A stretch of 36,217 nt of DNA. It comes from JAFHCF01 sp048497495 (GTDB lineage Bacteria; Pseudomonadota; Alphaproteobacteria; Rhizobiales; Ancalomicrobiaceae). Shown here piece after piece: positions 24,986 to 33,508 of this stretch (position 1 is its first letter; the number at the start of each line of letters is the position of its first letter). The position numbers and the translations under genes were made by a program. The DNA lies in contig JAFHCF010000107.1 in the NCBI GenBank assembly GCA_048497495.1, positions 1 through 36,217 of the forward strand. Direction: 5' to 3'. The notes beneath the pieces were generated by a model. It had not been told where the DNA came from. It made no database searches and was given only the letters and a program-made list of their open reading frames with translations.

Positions 24986-25912
24986 TCAGTCGTGGAAGCT
25001 CGCCGGAGGTTCCGGCCCCCACTGGAAGAACATCTCCATCGACAGAGGGTGGCGCCCGGTCGGAACGCTGTTGTCGAGAATGTCGCCGTCGGTGAACCGC
25101 TCGTGAAGGAATCCGTCGGGGTCGCGCCAATAGGAAAAGACCTGGCTTCCCAACGTATGGCGGCCGATGCCGTGTTCATGGACGTGGCCTTGGCCTTCCA
25201 TCCAGAGCGCGCCGACGTGCAGGGCGTCGAAATCCTCCACCCAGAAGGAGGAGTGGTGGATCTTGGTGACGCCGGCCTTGATCGCCGCGAGCGTGTGGTG
25301 ATCGGTCGGCGTCGCCCCCTTGTCACAGCGCATGAACGCCGCGCCCCGCACGCCGTCGGGGGTCGACACCTCGTCCGAGATCAGCAATCCGAGGTTTTCG
25401 ACGAACCAGTCGATCGCCGGTCCGGGATCGATGCAGTAGAGCGCGCAATGGCTGATGCGAGAGATGGGCGTCGGACCCTTCTTCACGCGACACGTGGTGT
25501 TGGGACGCGCCGGAATGCTGGCGTTGTTGTAGACGAGCGGCGCGGGCGCCGGCAGGGCCGGAAGAACCTTCACCCCGTGAACCAGTTCGATCTCGTAGCC
25601 TTCGGGGCCGGCCAGACCGACACGCGATCCACCGAAGGGCCCGCCGATCGCCTCCACGGGACCGGCGCCGGCGACGCGTGTGGCTTCGGCCAGGACCCGC
25701 GGGGACGCGACCCGGAAACTCGGACCGAGAAACCGCGCTTCGGCGCCGCGGCTCGCGTGATAGACGAAGGCGCCCTCCTCACTGCCGCGCATGTAGAGGT
25801 CGTCGGCATCGCGATGAGCCGTCACGAGACCGAATGCGGTCATGAACCTCTCGGTTCTGTCCAGGTCCGGGACCTGATAGCGGAGATGGGCGATGTCCTC
25901 GACTTTGGGCAT
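24986..25912 (-). CDS. Two-domain extradiol dioxygenase (VOC superfamily)
   Basis: A 308-residue type I extradiol ring-cleavage dioxygenase with two VOC domains. In the catalytic second domain H155, H219 and E271 have the spacing of the Fe(II) ligands His146, His210 and Glu260 of BphC-type enzymes. Candidate acid-base residues H205/H206, H252 and Y261 are also present, so it should be active on a catechol-type substrate with O2. The first domain (1-120) lacks the metal site, as normal. The exact substrate (trihydroxybenzene, catechol, protocatechuate-like) cannot be told. It is divergent from the molybdenum hydroxylase operon and probably shares its regulation. The 205-base gap to the GntR gene holds no gene. 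Confidence 0.9.
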   Translation of the reverse strand: MPKVEDIAHLRYQVPDLDRTERFMTAFGLVTAHRDADDLYMRGSEEGAFVYHASRGAEARFLGPSFRVASPRVLAEATRVAGAGPVEAIGGPFGGSRVGLAGPEGYEIELVHGVKVLPALPAPAPLVYNNASIPARPNTTCRVKKGPTPISRISHCALYCIDPGPAIDWFVENLGLLISDEVSTPDGVRGAAFMRCDKGATPTDHHTLAAIKAGVTKIHHSSFWVEDFDALHVGALWMEGQGHVHEHGIGRHTLGSQVFSYWRDPDGFLHERFTDGDILDNSVPTGRHPLSMEMFFQWGPEPPASFHD

Positions 25913-26063
25913 TTGGTCCTCCCTCGGTGATCACGGCGGCGGATCACACCATTTTTCTCGAACCGGTCACGCCGGCACACTTGTCGATCGGTGCCGCGGC
26001 ATCCCCCTCGCCGACCGCGCCCCGATCGGCGCACCATTCCATCCCGGAGTGTGTAGGTCAATA

Positions 26064-26106
26064 AATTATCGTTTATCACGTAGTATCACATAAAAAATCG
26101 ATAATT
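26064..26106. promoter_or_regulatory. Operator candidate 1 (AATTATCG / CGATAATT)
   Basis: Inverted repeat of 8 bp, arms 26064-26071 and 26099-26106, spaced by 27 bases (between half-sites TTATCG and CGATAA) and overlapping the putative dioxygenase promoter. It shares its half-site with operator candidate 2 near 26300. Confidence 0.45.
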
Positions 26107-26295
26107 CATCAAACGCGTCGACACTCCCCTCTCGGCGACGGAATTGCTTTCCCCACGCTCGAGAGGGGTTGGAGGCAACGCGGATCGAACGTCGCGGCCG
26201 CGCCGCGCCGCGCGGTTGGTGGACCTCGATGCGTCCGGAACCTCCGTCGGCGATGGGCGAGGATCGGGGCCGGTCTCGTCCCTCGATGCACAATC

Positions 26296-26330
26296 ATCGA
26301 TTATTTGATAATGATGTTGCGATAATCGAT
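26296..26330. promoter_or_regulatory. Operator candidate 2 (ATCGATTAT / ATAATCGAT)
   Basis: Inverted repeat of 9 bp, arms 26296-26304 and 26322-26330, separated by 17 bases and overlapping the -35/spacer of the plus-strand promoter. This placement fits a repressor site for the GntR regulator. Confidence 0.5.
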
Positions 26331-26463
26331 TTTTGTCCTATGATCCTCGGGTAGCGTCCCGGGGCCGCTCGCGGCGCATGGCCGCGTGGAGAAGAAGAAC
26401 CGGACGTCGAGGGTGGAAGCGCGCGGGTGTCCTTCGGCACCCGGTCAAGAAGGCGAAAACGGC

Positions 26464-29400
26464 GTGGCGGACGGAAAGCGAGATTCGCAGGGAACCGGCA
26501 AGGCGCGGAAACGCGGGTTCGGGCCGAGGACCATCAAGTTCGCGGCGATGCTCTTCGGGCTGTCGAAGGTCATTCCACTCGTTGCCCGCAAGGACGCGGC
26601 CCTGCGGGCGCATCTGGCGCGCGGCAGAGGGGTCGTCCAGATCGGCCTCGAGGATCGGAGCCAAGGGCGTCACTTCGTCTTCGCCGACGGCAAGGTGTCG
26701 TCCCGGCACGGATTTCATCCCGCTCCAGACGTCGCCATGATCTTCAAGGATGTCGAAATCGCGCTGAAGCTGATGGCTCAGCCGCTCGACACGCGCGACA
26801 GCGTCCACGCCGCGAAGAATTTTCTGGTGACCGTCGAGGGGCCGGACGAATTGGTCTCGTGGTTCATGAAGCTCGCGGCCATGCTGCCGCAGAGCGGTCT
26901 ACGCCACGGCGTCACCCTGAAGGACGGCTCGAAGCGCTACACGACGATGACCAACGGCGGACCGGCCCATGTCACGGTGGCGGACGGCAGGATCGTCCGA
27001 GTGCATCCCATCGTCTACGACGCGGAAGACGCGCCCTCCTGGACGATCCAGGCCCGCGGGCGGACGTTCTCTCCGGCCCGCAAGGCGACGGTGGCGCCCC
27101 ACACGCTGCCGCTCAAGTCGCTGGTCTATTCGGAAAATCGTCTGCTCCACCCGATGCGACGGGTGGATTTCGATCCGAACGGCGAGCGCAATCCCCAGAA
27201 TCGCGGCACCTCCGGCTACGTGCGGATCTCCTGGGACGAGGCACTGGACATCGTCGCCGGCGAAATCCTGCGGATGAAGCGGGAGCACGGTCCCGGCGCC
27301 TTCTGCATCAACCACGGGTCTCATCACCAGTGGGGGAACATCGGCTACTACCTGAGCGCCCTGATGCGCTTCGGCAATTGCATCGGTTTCACGCGCGTCC
27401 ACACCAATCCCGACAGTTGGGAGGGATGGTACTGGGGCGCCTCGCATCATTTCGGCAACTCGATGCGTCTCGGCAATCCGGCGACCTACGGCACGCTCGA
27501 GGATTGCCTCGAGGAATGCGAGTTGATCGTCTACTGGTCGAGCGATCCGGAGAGCCAGTTCGGGGCCTATGGCGGCCAGGAAGGCGCCCAGCGACGTCTG
27601 TGGGCCAAGGATCTCGGTATCGAGACCATTCACATCAATCCGCACTGGTGTCCGACCGCGGCCTTCGTCGGCGGCACCTGGATTCCGGTCCGCCCCGGTG
27701 GCGACAACGCCCTGGCGATCGCCATCATGTACGTGTGGATGACGGAAGGGCTCTACGATCGCGACTATGTCGCGACCCGGACGACGGGCTTCGACGAATG
27801 GCGCGCCTATGTGCTCGGCGGAGACGACGGCGTACCCAAGACGCCCGAATGGCAGGAATCCGAGACCGGCATTCCGGCCAAGGACGTGAGGGCGCTCGCA
27901 CGCAAGTGGGGGCGGCGAAAGACCTATCTGGCGGCGGGCACCGGTGGGGCCGGCTTCGGCGGCGCCTGCCGCGCCCCGACCGGGCTGCAATGGGCGCGCG
28001 CCATGATCCTGCTGATGGCGATGCAGGGGTGGGGACGCCCCGGGGTCAACTTCGGGAACCTGCAGCACGGCACGCCCGTCGATCTCGGGTTCTATTTCCC
28101 CGGTTATGCGGAAGGCGGGTTGTCCGGCGAACTCGCCTGGACCGCGGCGGCGGCCAACAACTACCTTCGGATGCCACACATCCTGTCGATGAACCCCGTC
28201 CAGCAGATGATCCCGAGGCAACGCTTCCCCGAAGCGATCCTCGAGGGCAAGGCCTATGGCTACATGATGGACGGGACCTCGCTCGAGGCCCAGTTCCGGC
28301 GCTTCGAATACCCCGCGCCGGGCTATTCGAAGGTTCACATGCTCTATCGCTACGGCTCCTCGTCGATGGGGACCATCACCAATTCCAACCGCGTCGCCCG
28401 CATGTATCGCTCGGCGGAGCTGGAATGCGTGGTCAACCAGTCGATCTGGTTCGAGGGCGAGGCACTCTTCGCCGACGTGATCCTGCCGGCGTGCACCCAG
28501 CTCGAGCGCTGGGACATCGGCGAGTGGTCCAATTCCGCCGCCTTCGGTCACCACCATCAGAACCAGGTCAATCACCGCGTCGTCGCCCTGCAACACAAGT
28601 GCATCGAACCACTCGGTGAATCCAAATCGGACTATCAGATCTTCTGGGACGTCTGCAGCCGTCTCGGGCTCGGCGCCTACTTCTCGGAAGGCAACACCGA
28701 GCTCGACTGGTGCAAGCGGGTCTTCGATTCCTCGGACCTGCCGAAACACATCTCGTGGAAGGAATTTCTGCGGAAAGGCTATTTCGTCGTTCCGGCGGAA
28801 CACGAGCAGGAAAAGCGCTCGCCGGTCGACATGCGGTGGTTCGCCGAGGGGCGGGCCAAGGACCTGCCGGAACCTCATCCGCTTCCGGGCGCCAGTTCCG
28901 GCAAATTCGGCCGCGATCTGCAGACGCAGAGCGGCAAGATCGAGTTCGTCGCCTCGAGCCTGAAGCGCTTCGACGCCGACAGCCGCGATCGGCCCCCGAT
29001 GAACGTCTATCAGCCGTCCTGGGAAGGCCCTGCCGTCACCGAACTCCACGCGCGTTTCCCGTTGCAGCTGATCACGCCGCACGCCCGCTTCTCGTTCCAT
29101 ACGATGCAGGACGGCAAGGGCGGCTTCGTCAACGACGTCAAGGACCACCGCATCGAGATCGACGGCTGGTACTACTGGATCGTCCGCATCAATCCGGTCG
29201 ACGCGGCGGCGCGCGGCATCGGGCAGCACGATCTGGTGAAGGTCCACAACGACCGCGGCAGCGTGATCTGCGCCGCCGACGTCACCGAAACCATGCGCCA
29301 AGGCGTCGTCCATTCCTACGAATCCTCGGCCGTCTATGCGCCGCTCGGCAAGCCCGGCGAGTCCACCGACCGGGGCGGCTGCATGAACCTCTTGACCTCG

Positions 29401-29553
29401 GATCGACGCCAGTTCGAGAAGGGCGAGGCGATGGCGGCGAGCGCCTGTCTGGTCGAGATCGAGACATGGCGCGCCGAAGCACCGGCGCGCGAAACGAGCC
29501 GCGCCGCGAAGAAGGCTCTCCTCGAACTCGAGATCGAGGGGGCCGGCGAATGA
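26464..29553 (+). CDS. Transhydroxylase-like molybdopterin enzyme, large subunit, with SCP2-like N-terminal domain
   Basis: A Mo-bis-MGD enzyme of the DMSO reductase superfamily, closest in design to the alpha subunit of pyrogallol:phloroglucinol transhydroxylase and to anaerobic resorcinol hydroxylase. H287, then D317-S318-W319, have exactly the spacing of active-site H144, D174, Mo-ligand S175 and W176 of the Pelobacter enzyme; Y544 or Y548 corresponds to Y404. As in that enzyme there is no N-terminal [4Fe-4S] Cys motif. It is 1029 residues with GTG 26464, about 150 longer than the Pelobacter subunit. The excess (about 40-150) resembles an SCP2 sterol-carrier fold (DGKVSSRHGFHPAPDVAMIF). 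GTG 26386 or ATG 26548 are other starts. No Tat signal is seen, so it should be cytoplasmic. Confidence 0.88.
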   Translation: MADGKRDSQGTGKARKRGFGPRTIKFAAMLFGLSKVIPLVARKDAALRAHLARGRGVVQIGLEDRSQGRHFVFADGKVSSRHGFHPAPDVAMIFKDVEIALKLMAQPLDTRDSVHAAKNFLVTVEGPDELVSWFMKLAAMLPQSGLRHGVTLKDGSKRYTTMTNGGPAHVTVADGRIVRVHPIVYDAEDAPSWTIQARGRTFSPARKATVAPHTLPLKSLVYSENRLLHPMRRVDFDPNGERNPQNRGTSGYVRISWDEALDIVAGEILRMKREHGPGAFCINHGSHHQWGNIGYYLSALMRFGNCIGFTRVHTNPDSWEGWYWGASHHFGNSMRLGNPATYGTLEDCLEECELIVYWSSDPESQFGAYGGQEGAQRRLWAKDLGIETIHINPHWCPTAAFVGGTWIPVRPGGDNALAIAIMYVWMTEGLYDRDYVATRTTGFDEWRAYVLGGDDGVPKTPEWQESETGIPAKDVRALARKWGRRKTYLAAGTGGAGFGGACRAPTGLQWARAMILLMAMQGWGRPGVNFGNLQHGTPVDLGFYFPGYAEGGLSGELAWTAAAANNYLRMPHILSMNPVQQMIPRQRFPEAILEGKAYGYMMDGTSLEAQFRRFEYPAPGYSKVHMLYRYGSSSMGTITNSNRVARMYRSAELECVVNQSIWFEGEALFADVILPACTQLERWDIGEWSNSAAFGHHHQNQVNHRVVALQHKCIEPLGESKSDYQIFWDVCSRLGLGAYFSEGNTELDWCKRVFDSSDLPKHISWKEFLRKGYFVVPAEHEQEKRSPVDMRWFAEGRAKDLPEPHPLPGASSGKFGRDLQTQSGKIEFVASSLKRFDADSRDRPPMNVYQPSWEGPAVTELHARFPLQLITPHARFSFHTMQDGKGGFVNDVKDHRIEIDGWYYWIVRINPVDAAARGIGQHDLVKVHNDRGSVICAADVTETMRQGVVHSYESSAVYAPLGKPGESTDRGGCMNLLTSDRRQFEKGEAMAASACLVEIETWRAEAPARETSRAAKKALLELEIEGAGE

Positions 29554-30416
29554 GTCCGAAGACGTGGCACCTGGTGATCGACATCGATCGCTGCAACAAC
29601 TGCAACAACTGCTTCCTCGCCACCAAGGACGAGCACGTCGGCAACGATTTCCCGGGGTATGCCGCCGCGCAGCCGCTGCACGGTCATCGCTGGATCGACA
29701 TCGTCCGCAGCGAGCGCGGGCGTCCGCCGCAGGTCGACGTCGCGCACATTCCGACGACGTGCAACCAATGCGCCGACGCGCCCTGCGTCAAGGCCGGTGG
29801 CGGCAAGGCCGTCCATCAACGCAAGGACGGTATCGTCATCATCGATCCGGTGGCGGCCGAGGGGCGGCGCGATCTCGTCGGATCCTGCCCCTACGGCGCG
29901 ATCTGGTGGAACGAAGAGCTGCAACTTCCGCAGAAATGGATCTTCGACGCCCACCTCCTCGATCAGGGGTGGAGCGAACCCCGCTGCGTCCAGGTCTGTC
30001 CGACCGGCGCGATGGAAAGCCGGCTCACGACCGACGCGGCCATGGAAGAAGCTTCCGAACGGGAAGGTCTTTCCGTCCTTCACCCCGAGTGGGGCCTCGG
30101 ACCGCGCGTCCACTACCGTGCCCTCCACCGACGGACCAGCCTGTTCGTCGCGGGATCGGTCTCGGTCGAGATCGACGGCGTCGTCGACTGCGTCTCGGGA
30201 GTCGGGGTCGCGATCGGACGCCACGGGCGTGACATCGCCGGGACCGAGACCGACGACTTCGGCCGCTTCCGCATCGACGGACTGCCCTGCGACGGCGAAG
30301 AGGCCGACCTCACCCTGACCGGCGAAGGTTTTCGCCCGATGACGCTGACCCTGCGGCTCGACCGCACGGTCGTGCTCGACGATCTGAGCCTCGAGCCCAT
30401 GCCCGCCCCCGACTGA
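29550..30416 (+). CDS. Transhydroxylase-like iron-sulfur small subunit with C-terminal beta-domain
   Basis: A 288-residue electron-transfer subunit overlapping the large subunit by ATGA. It has cysteines C15, C18, C21 (RCNNCNNCFLATKDE), C71, C74, C79, C113 (SCPYG), and C146, C150. The C-terminal segment (about 200-285, GVGVAIGRHGRDIAGTETDD and following) is the transthyretin-like beta-sandwich known from the Pelobacter transhydroxylase beta subunit. Compared with that subunit as I remember it, three ligand cysteines are replaced, by T25, W130 and D133, which would belong to a single cluster, so two [4Fe-4S] clusters are predicted instead of three. Confidence 0.88.
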   Translation: MSPKTWHLVIDIDRCNNCNNCFLATKDEHVGNDFPGYAAAQPLHGHRWIDIVRSERGRPPQVDVAHIPTTCNQCADAPCVKAGGGKAVHQRKDGIVIIDPVAAEGRRDLVGSCPYGAIWWNEELQLPQKWIFDAHLLDQGWSEPRCVQVCPTGAMESRLTTDAAMEEASEREGLSVLHPEWGLGPRVHYRALHRRTSLFVAGSVSVEIDGVVDCVSGVGVAIGRHGRDIAGTETDDFGRFRIDGLPCDGEEADLTLTGEGFRPMTLTLRLDRTVVLDDLSLEPMPAPD

Positions 30417-30523
30417 GCCACGCGGCGGGCGTCCCCAACAGAGGGGCTCGGAGGTGCCTCCGGGCCGAACGCAACGACGGCCGCCGCGAACGTGCGGCCG
30501 CGAGAAGACGTCTGGGAGGAACC

Positions 30524-31681
30524 ATGCCTGTTCTCAATACGCACAAGACGAGCGTCGCCCTCGTCATCGGGCACATGGCGGGAATGATCGACTTGGCCTC
30601 GCTGCCCGTCTGGGTCGGTACGTTGATCTCCGGGTACCACTACAAGCCCGCGGAAGCCGGTGGTCTCGTGACCCTCTTCCTGATCGGCGTGGTGGTCGCC
30701 AGTGCCGTGGTCTCTCACAATTTCCATCGGTTGCCGGTTCGCTGGCTGCCGTCCGGCGGGTTCCTCGCGGCGGCGGCGGCCTTCTTCGCGCTTTCCCGGG
30801 CCGAAGGCTTCCAGCCGTTCCTCGCCCTCCACTTCCTCGCCGGTCTCGCCGTCGGAACCGCTCTTTCGGTCGTCCACGGCACCATGGGCAAGACGCGCAA
30901 TCCGCATCGGATCTTCGCCATCGGTGGGTTCGGCTTCGGATGCTTCGCCGTCGCCTTCCTGGGCGGCACGCCGGTGGCGATCGCCAACCACGGGCCGCAG
31001 GTGTTGTTCCTCGTCTTCGCCGTCGTGATGTCGATCGCCGCCGTCGTGACCGCGGTGTTGTTCCCCAATCGCCCGCAGATGCCGGTCGATGCGCCGGCCG
31101 CCGAAACGCACGCGCCGGCCCATGTCGCCTTCACGCCGACGGTGTGGCTGATCATCGCCGGCATCGTCGGAATGAACCTCAACCAGGCCATGGCCTTCAG
31201 CTTCGTCGAGCGCATCGGCATGGACCGGGGATTCGGCATCGAACAGGTGCAACTGGTGCTCATCCTGCTCGGTCTGACGAACCTCGTTCCCACCCTGATC
31301 GCGGCGGCGACACAGAAGAAGTTCGCGCCGCTGCGCGTCGGCATGACCGGGGCGCTCCTCCAGGCGGTCCTGGCGATCTCGATCACGACGTCGACCCAGT
31401 TCGTCGGCTTCGCGCTGCCGACCATGTTCTACGCCTTCGTCATGCTGTTCTCGCACACGTTCCTGTTCGGTCATCTCGCCGCGATCGATCGGAGCGGCCG
31501 AGCCGTGGCGGCGACGCCGGCCATGACCATGAGCGGCTCGGCCCTGGCGCCGCTGATCGGCGGCATCCTGGTCGAGACCACCGGCTATCCGGGCATCGGC
31601 ATGGCGGTCGGCTGCGTCAGCGTCGTCGTCATCACCCTCTTTGCCCTCGCCGCGCGCCGCGCGCCGGTTCTCGCCCACTGA
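30524..31681 (+). CDS. Major facilitator superfamily transporter
   Basis: A 385-residue protein with about twelve hydrophobic helices. GGAGG lies close before ATG 30524. The usual MFS loop motif between helices 2 and 3 is weak. It is encoded between the molybdenum enzyme and the ring-fission product genes, so import of the aromatic substrate or export of an intermediate is likely. A 107-base gap separates it from the small subunit gene. The substrate is not predictable from sequence. Confidence 0.8.
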   Translation: MPVLNTHKTSVALVIGHMAGMIDLASLPVWVGTLISGYHYKPAEAGGLVTLFLIGVVVASAVVSHNFHRLPVRWLPSGGFLAAAAAFFALSRAEGFQPFLALHFLAGLAVGTALSVVHGTMGKTRNPHRIFAIGGFGFGCFAVAFLGGTPVAIANHGPQVLFLVFAVVMSIAAVVTAVLFPNRPQMPVDAPAAETHAPAHVAFTPTVWLIIAGIVGMNLNQAMAFSFVERIGMDRGFGIEQVQLVLILLGLTNLVPTLIAAATQKKFAPLRVGMTGALLQAVLAISITTSTQFVGFALPTMFYAFVMLFSHTFLFGHLAAIDRSGRAVAATPAMTMSGSALAPLIGGILVETTGYPGIGMAVGCVSVVVITLFALAARRAPVLAH

Positions 31682-31692
31682 AGGAGAGCGAA

Positions 31693-32586
31693 ATGACGTT
31701 CAAGCTCGATCCGCAATTCCGCTACCGCATGCCCGTCGTCTTCGGCCCGGCGCCGGGTCCGCGTCAGAAGCCCGGTGGCGGCAGGTGGACGCCGGAAGAA
31801 GCCGGGCGGATGAACTCCGAATGGATGGCGATCACCTATTCGACCGATCGCGCCGAGCTCGAGGCGTTGCTGCCGCCGGGCTTCACGCTCCGCGGGGAAC
31901 CGAGGATCTGCGTCTCCTGCGCCTGGTTCAAGAACCTCTATTGGCTGGCGGGGCGCGGATACGGGATCCTCTCCCTCGACATCCCGGTCACCTATCGCGG
32001 TCGCGACGAGGTGCTCGACGGTGCCTTCTGCCCGGTCATCTGGGAGGGAAGTCCCGACGCGGTGGTGACGGGGCGCGACGAGCTCGGCTTCTCCAAGCTC
32101 TATGCCGACATCGCTCCCATCGACTGGGGCGACGGCAACACCTCGGTCTCGTGCTCGGCCGCCTGGCTCGGGCACAGGTTCTTCGACATCGAACTTTCCG
32201 GTCTGACGGAGGTCGAGGCGGCCCCGAGCCTGCCCGGCGTCGGAGGCGGCGCGGCCATGTACTACAAATACGTGCCGCGAACGAGCCCCGATGGACGTGA
32301 CGGCGCCGACGTCGGCTACGTCACGACCGCCGCGCCGAAGGGCGCCAAGCCCGACAACATCGACTTCACCGGCTTCGAATTCCGCCGCTGGACCGGCACC
32401 GGATCCCTGAAGTGGCATCGCGCGACATTCGAGCAGCTTCCCCTGCAGGCCCACATCGTCAATGCGCTCGCCGACATCGAGCTCGTCGAAATTCTCGGGG
32501 TCGAGATGGTCGCGTTCTCCGGGCCCGGCATCGCCGTGGCCATGAACGGCATGCGCGTCGTCGAGCCGGCGCAAGCACTCGTCTGA
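31693..32586 (+). CDS. Acetoacetate decarboxylase-fold protein
   Basis: A 297-residue member of the acetoacetate decarboxylase-like superfamily. K135 in VTGRDELGFSKLYADI corresponds to the Schiff-base lysine region of true acetoacetate decarboxylase (which has a Lys pair; only one is present here). The hydrophobic core pattern around residues 60-100 (SCAWFKNLYWLAGRGYG) also fits. Members of this fold include decarboxylases, aldolases and hydratase-like enzymes, so the reaction is uncertain; processing a keto acid from ring cleavage is likely by context. AAGGAGAG lies just before ATG 31693, 11 bases after the transporter stop. Confidence 0.82.
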   Translation: MTFKLDPQFRYRMPVVFGPAPGPRQKPGGGRWTPEEAGRMNSEWMAITYSTDRAELEALLPPGFTLRGEPRICVSCAWFKNLYWLAGRGYGILSLDIPVTYRGRDEVLDGAFCPVIWEGSPDAVVTGRDELGFSKLYADIAPIDWGDGNTSVSCSAAWLGHRFFDIELSGLTEVEAAPSLPGVGGGAAMYYKYVPRTSPDGRDGADVGYVTTAAPKGAKPDNIDFTGFEFRRWTGTGSLKWHRATFEQLPLQAHIVNALADIELVEILGVEMVAFSGPGIAVAMNGMRVVEPAQALV

Positions 32587-32606
32587 AATCAATGGAGGTT
32601 CCGAAA

Positions 32607-33491
32607 ATGAAATTGGCTCGCTTCACGGTCGAGGGCCGAACGCGATTGGGGAAGGTCGTCGGCGATACGATCGTCGATCTGTCGGCGGTCGCGCCGGACT
32701 GCGGGGTTTCCATGCGGAGCCTTCTCGAGCGGCTTCCGCTCCTGCGCAAGGATCTCGAACGCGCGGCGGCTCCGGTGTTTCCCCTCGATCGCGTCCGGCT
32801 CGAGGCCCCCATCGACGATCCGAGCAAGTTCTTGGCGATCGGCATGAACTACAAGGCGCACGCCGAGGAATCCGCCAGGGCCGGCATTCCGGTGCCGCAG
32901 TCCCAGTTGTGGTTCAACAAGCAGGTCTCCTGCATCAACGGTCCCTATGCGCCGGTTCACGTGCCCCGGGCCTCGCAGAAGGTCGACTACGAGGCCGAGA
33001 TGGGCTTCGTCATCGGCCGTCGCTGCCGGCATGTCTCGCGCGAGGCGGCGCCCTCGGTGGTCGCCGGATTTTTCGTCGGCAACGACGTCACGGCGCGCGA
33101 TTGGCAGTTCCGCTCGCCGACCTTCACGCTCGGCAAGTCGTTCGACACCCATGGCCCGATCGGCCCATGGATCACCACGGCGGATGAGGTTCTCGATCCA
33201 CATGATCTCATCTTGACGTTGACACTCAACGGTGAAGAGCGGCAGCGGACGTCGACCGGAGACATGATCTACGACATCTGGGAGCAGATCTCCTACCTGT
33301 CGACGGTCATGACGCTGGAGCCCGGGGACATATTCCTCACGGGCACGCCGGCCAACGTCGGTATCGCCACCGGAACCTTCATGAAGCCGGGTGACGTCGT
33401 GCGGGTCGAGATCATCGGTCTCGGCGCGATCGAGAACACCTTCGTCGAAGAACCGCTCGGCGACGCCGCCCTCGAAGAGACGGCCGCCTGA
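32607..33491 (+). CDS. Fumarylacetoacetate hydrolase-family enzyme
   Basis: A 294-residue protein with the FAH C-terminal fold. Metal-binding acidic residues appear in DYEAEMGFVIG and in the later VGNDVTARDWQ; the substrate-loop GMNYKAHAEE and GKSFDTHGPIGPW are typical of the acylpyruvase/2-hydroxyhepta-2,4-diene-1,7-dioate isomerase group. These enzymes hydrolyse C-C bonds, isomerise or decarboxylate products of extradiol cleavage. Start ATG 32607 has GGAGG about ten bases upstream; 20 bases after the preceding gene. Confidence 0.9.
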   Translation: MKLARFTVEGRTRLGKVVGDTIVDLSAVAPDCGVSMRSLLERLPLLRKDLERAAAPVFPLDRVRLEAPIDDPSKFLAIGMNYKAHAEESARAGIPVPQSQLWFNKQVSCINGPYAPVHVPRASQKVDYEAEMGFVIGRRCRHVSREAAPSVVAGFFVGNDVTARDWQFRSPTFTLGKSFDTHGPIGPWITTADEVLDPHDLILTLTLNGEERQRTSTGDMIYDIWEQISYLSTVMTLEPGDIFLTGTPANVGIATGTFMKPGDVVRVEIIGLGAIENTFVEEPLGDAALEETAA

Positions 33492-33508
33492 ACCCCGGGG
33501 AGAACAAT

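Larger units (their letters stand above)
25913..26463. promoter_or_regulatory. Divergent regulatory region of the aromatic-catabolic locus
   Basis: No gene. On the minus strand, TTATGT-N17-GATAAT (26088-26093 / 26065-26070) may promote the dioxygenase gene. On the plus strand TTGCGA (26317-26322) and TATGAT (26339-26344), 16 bases apart, form a fair promoter for the molybdenum enzyme operon. Half-sites CGATAA/TTATCG recur at both. A separate perfect 9-bp inverted repeat, CCCCTCTCG / CGAGAGGGG (26126-26134 / 26160-26168), lies between the two promoters and is not explained. Confidence 0.55.

Noticed and set aside
26899..29313. An 804-codon open frame on the minus strand
   Set aside because: Antisense to the molybdenum enzyme large subunit; no recognisable domain, Asp/Arg/Val-rich shadow.
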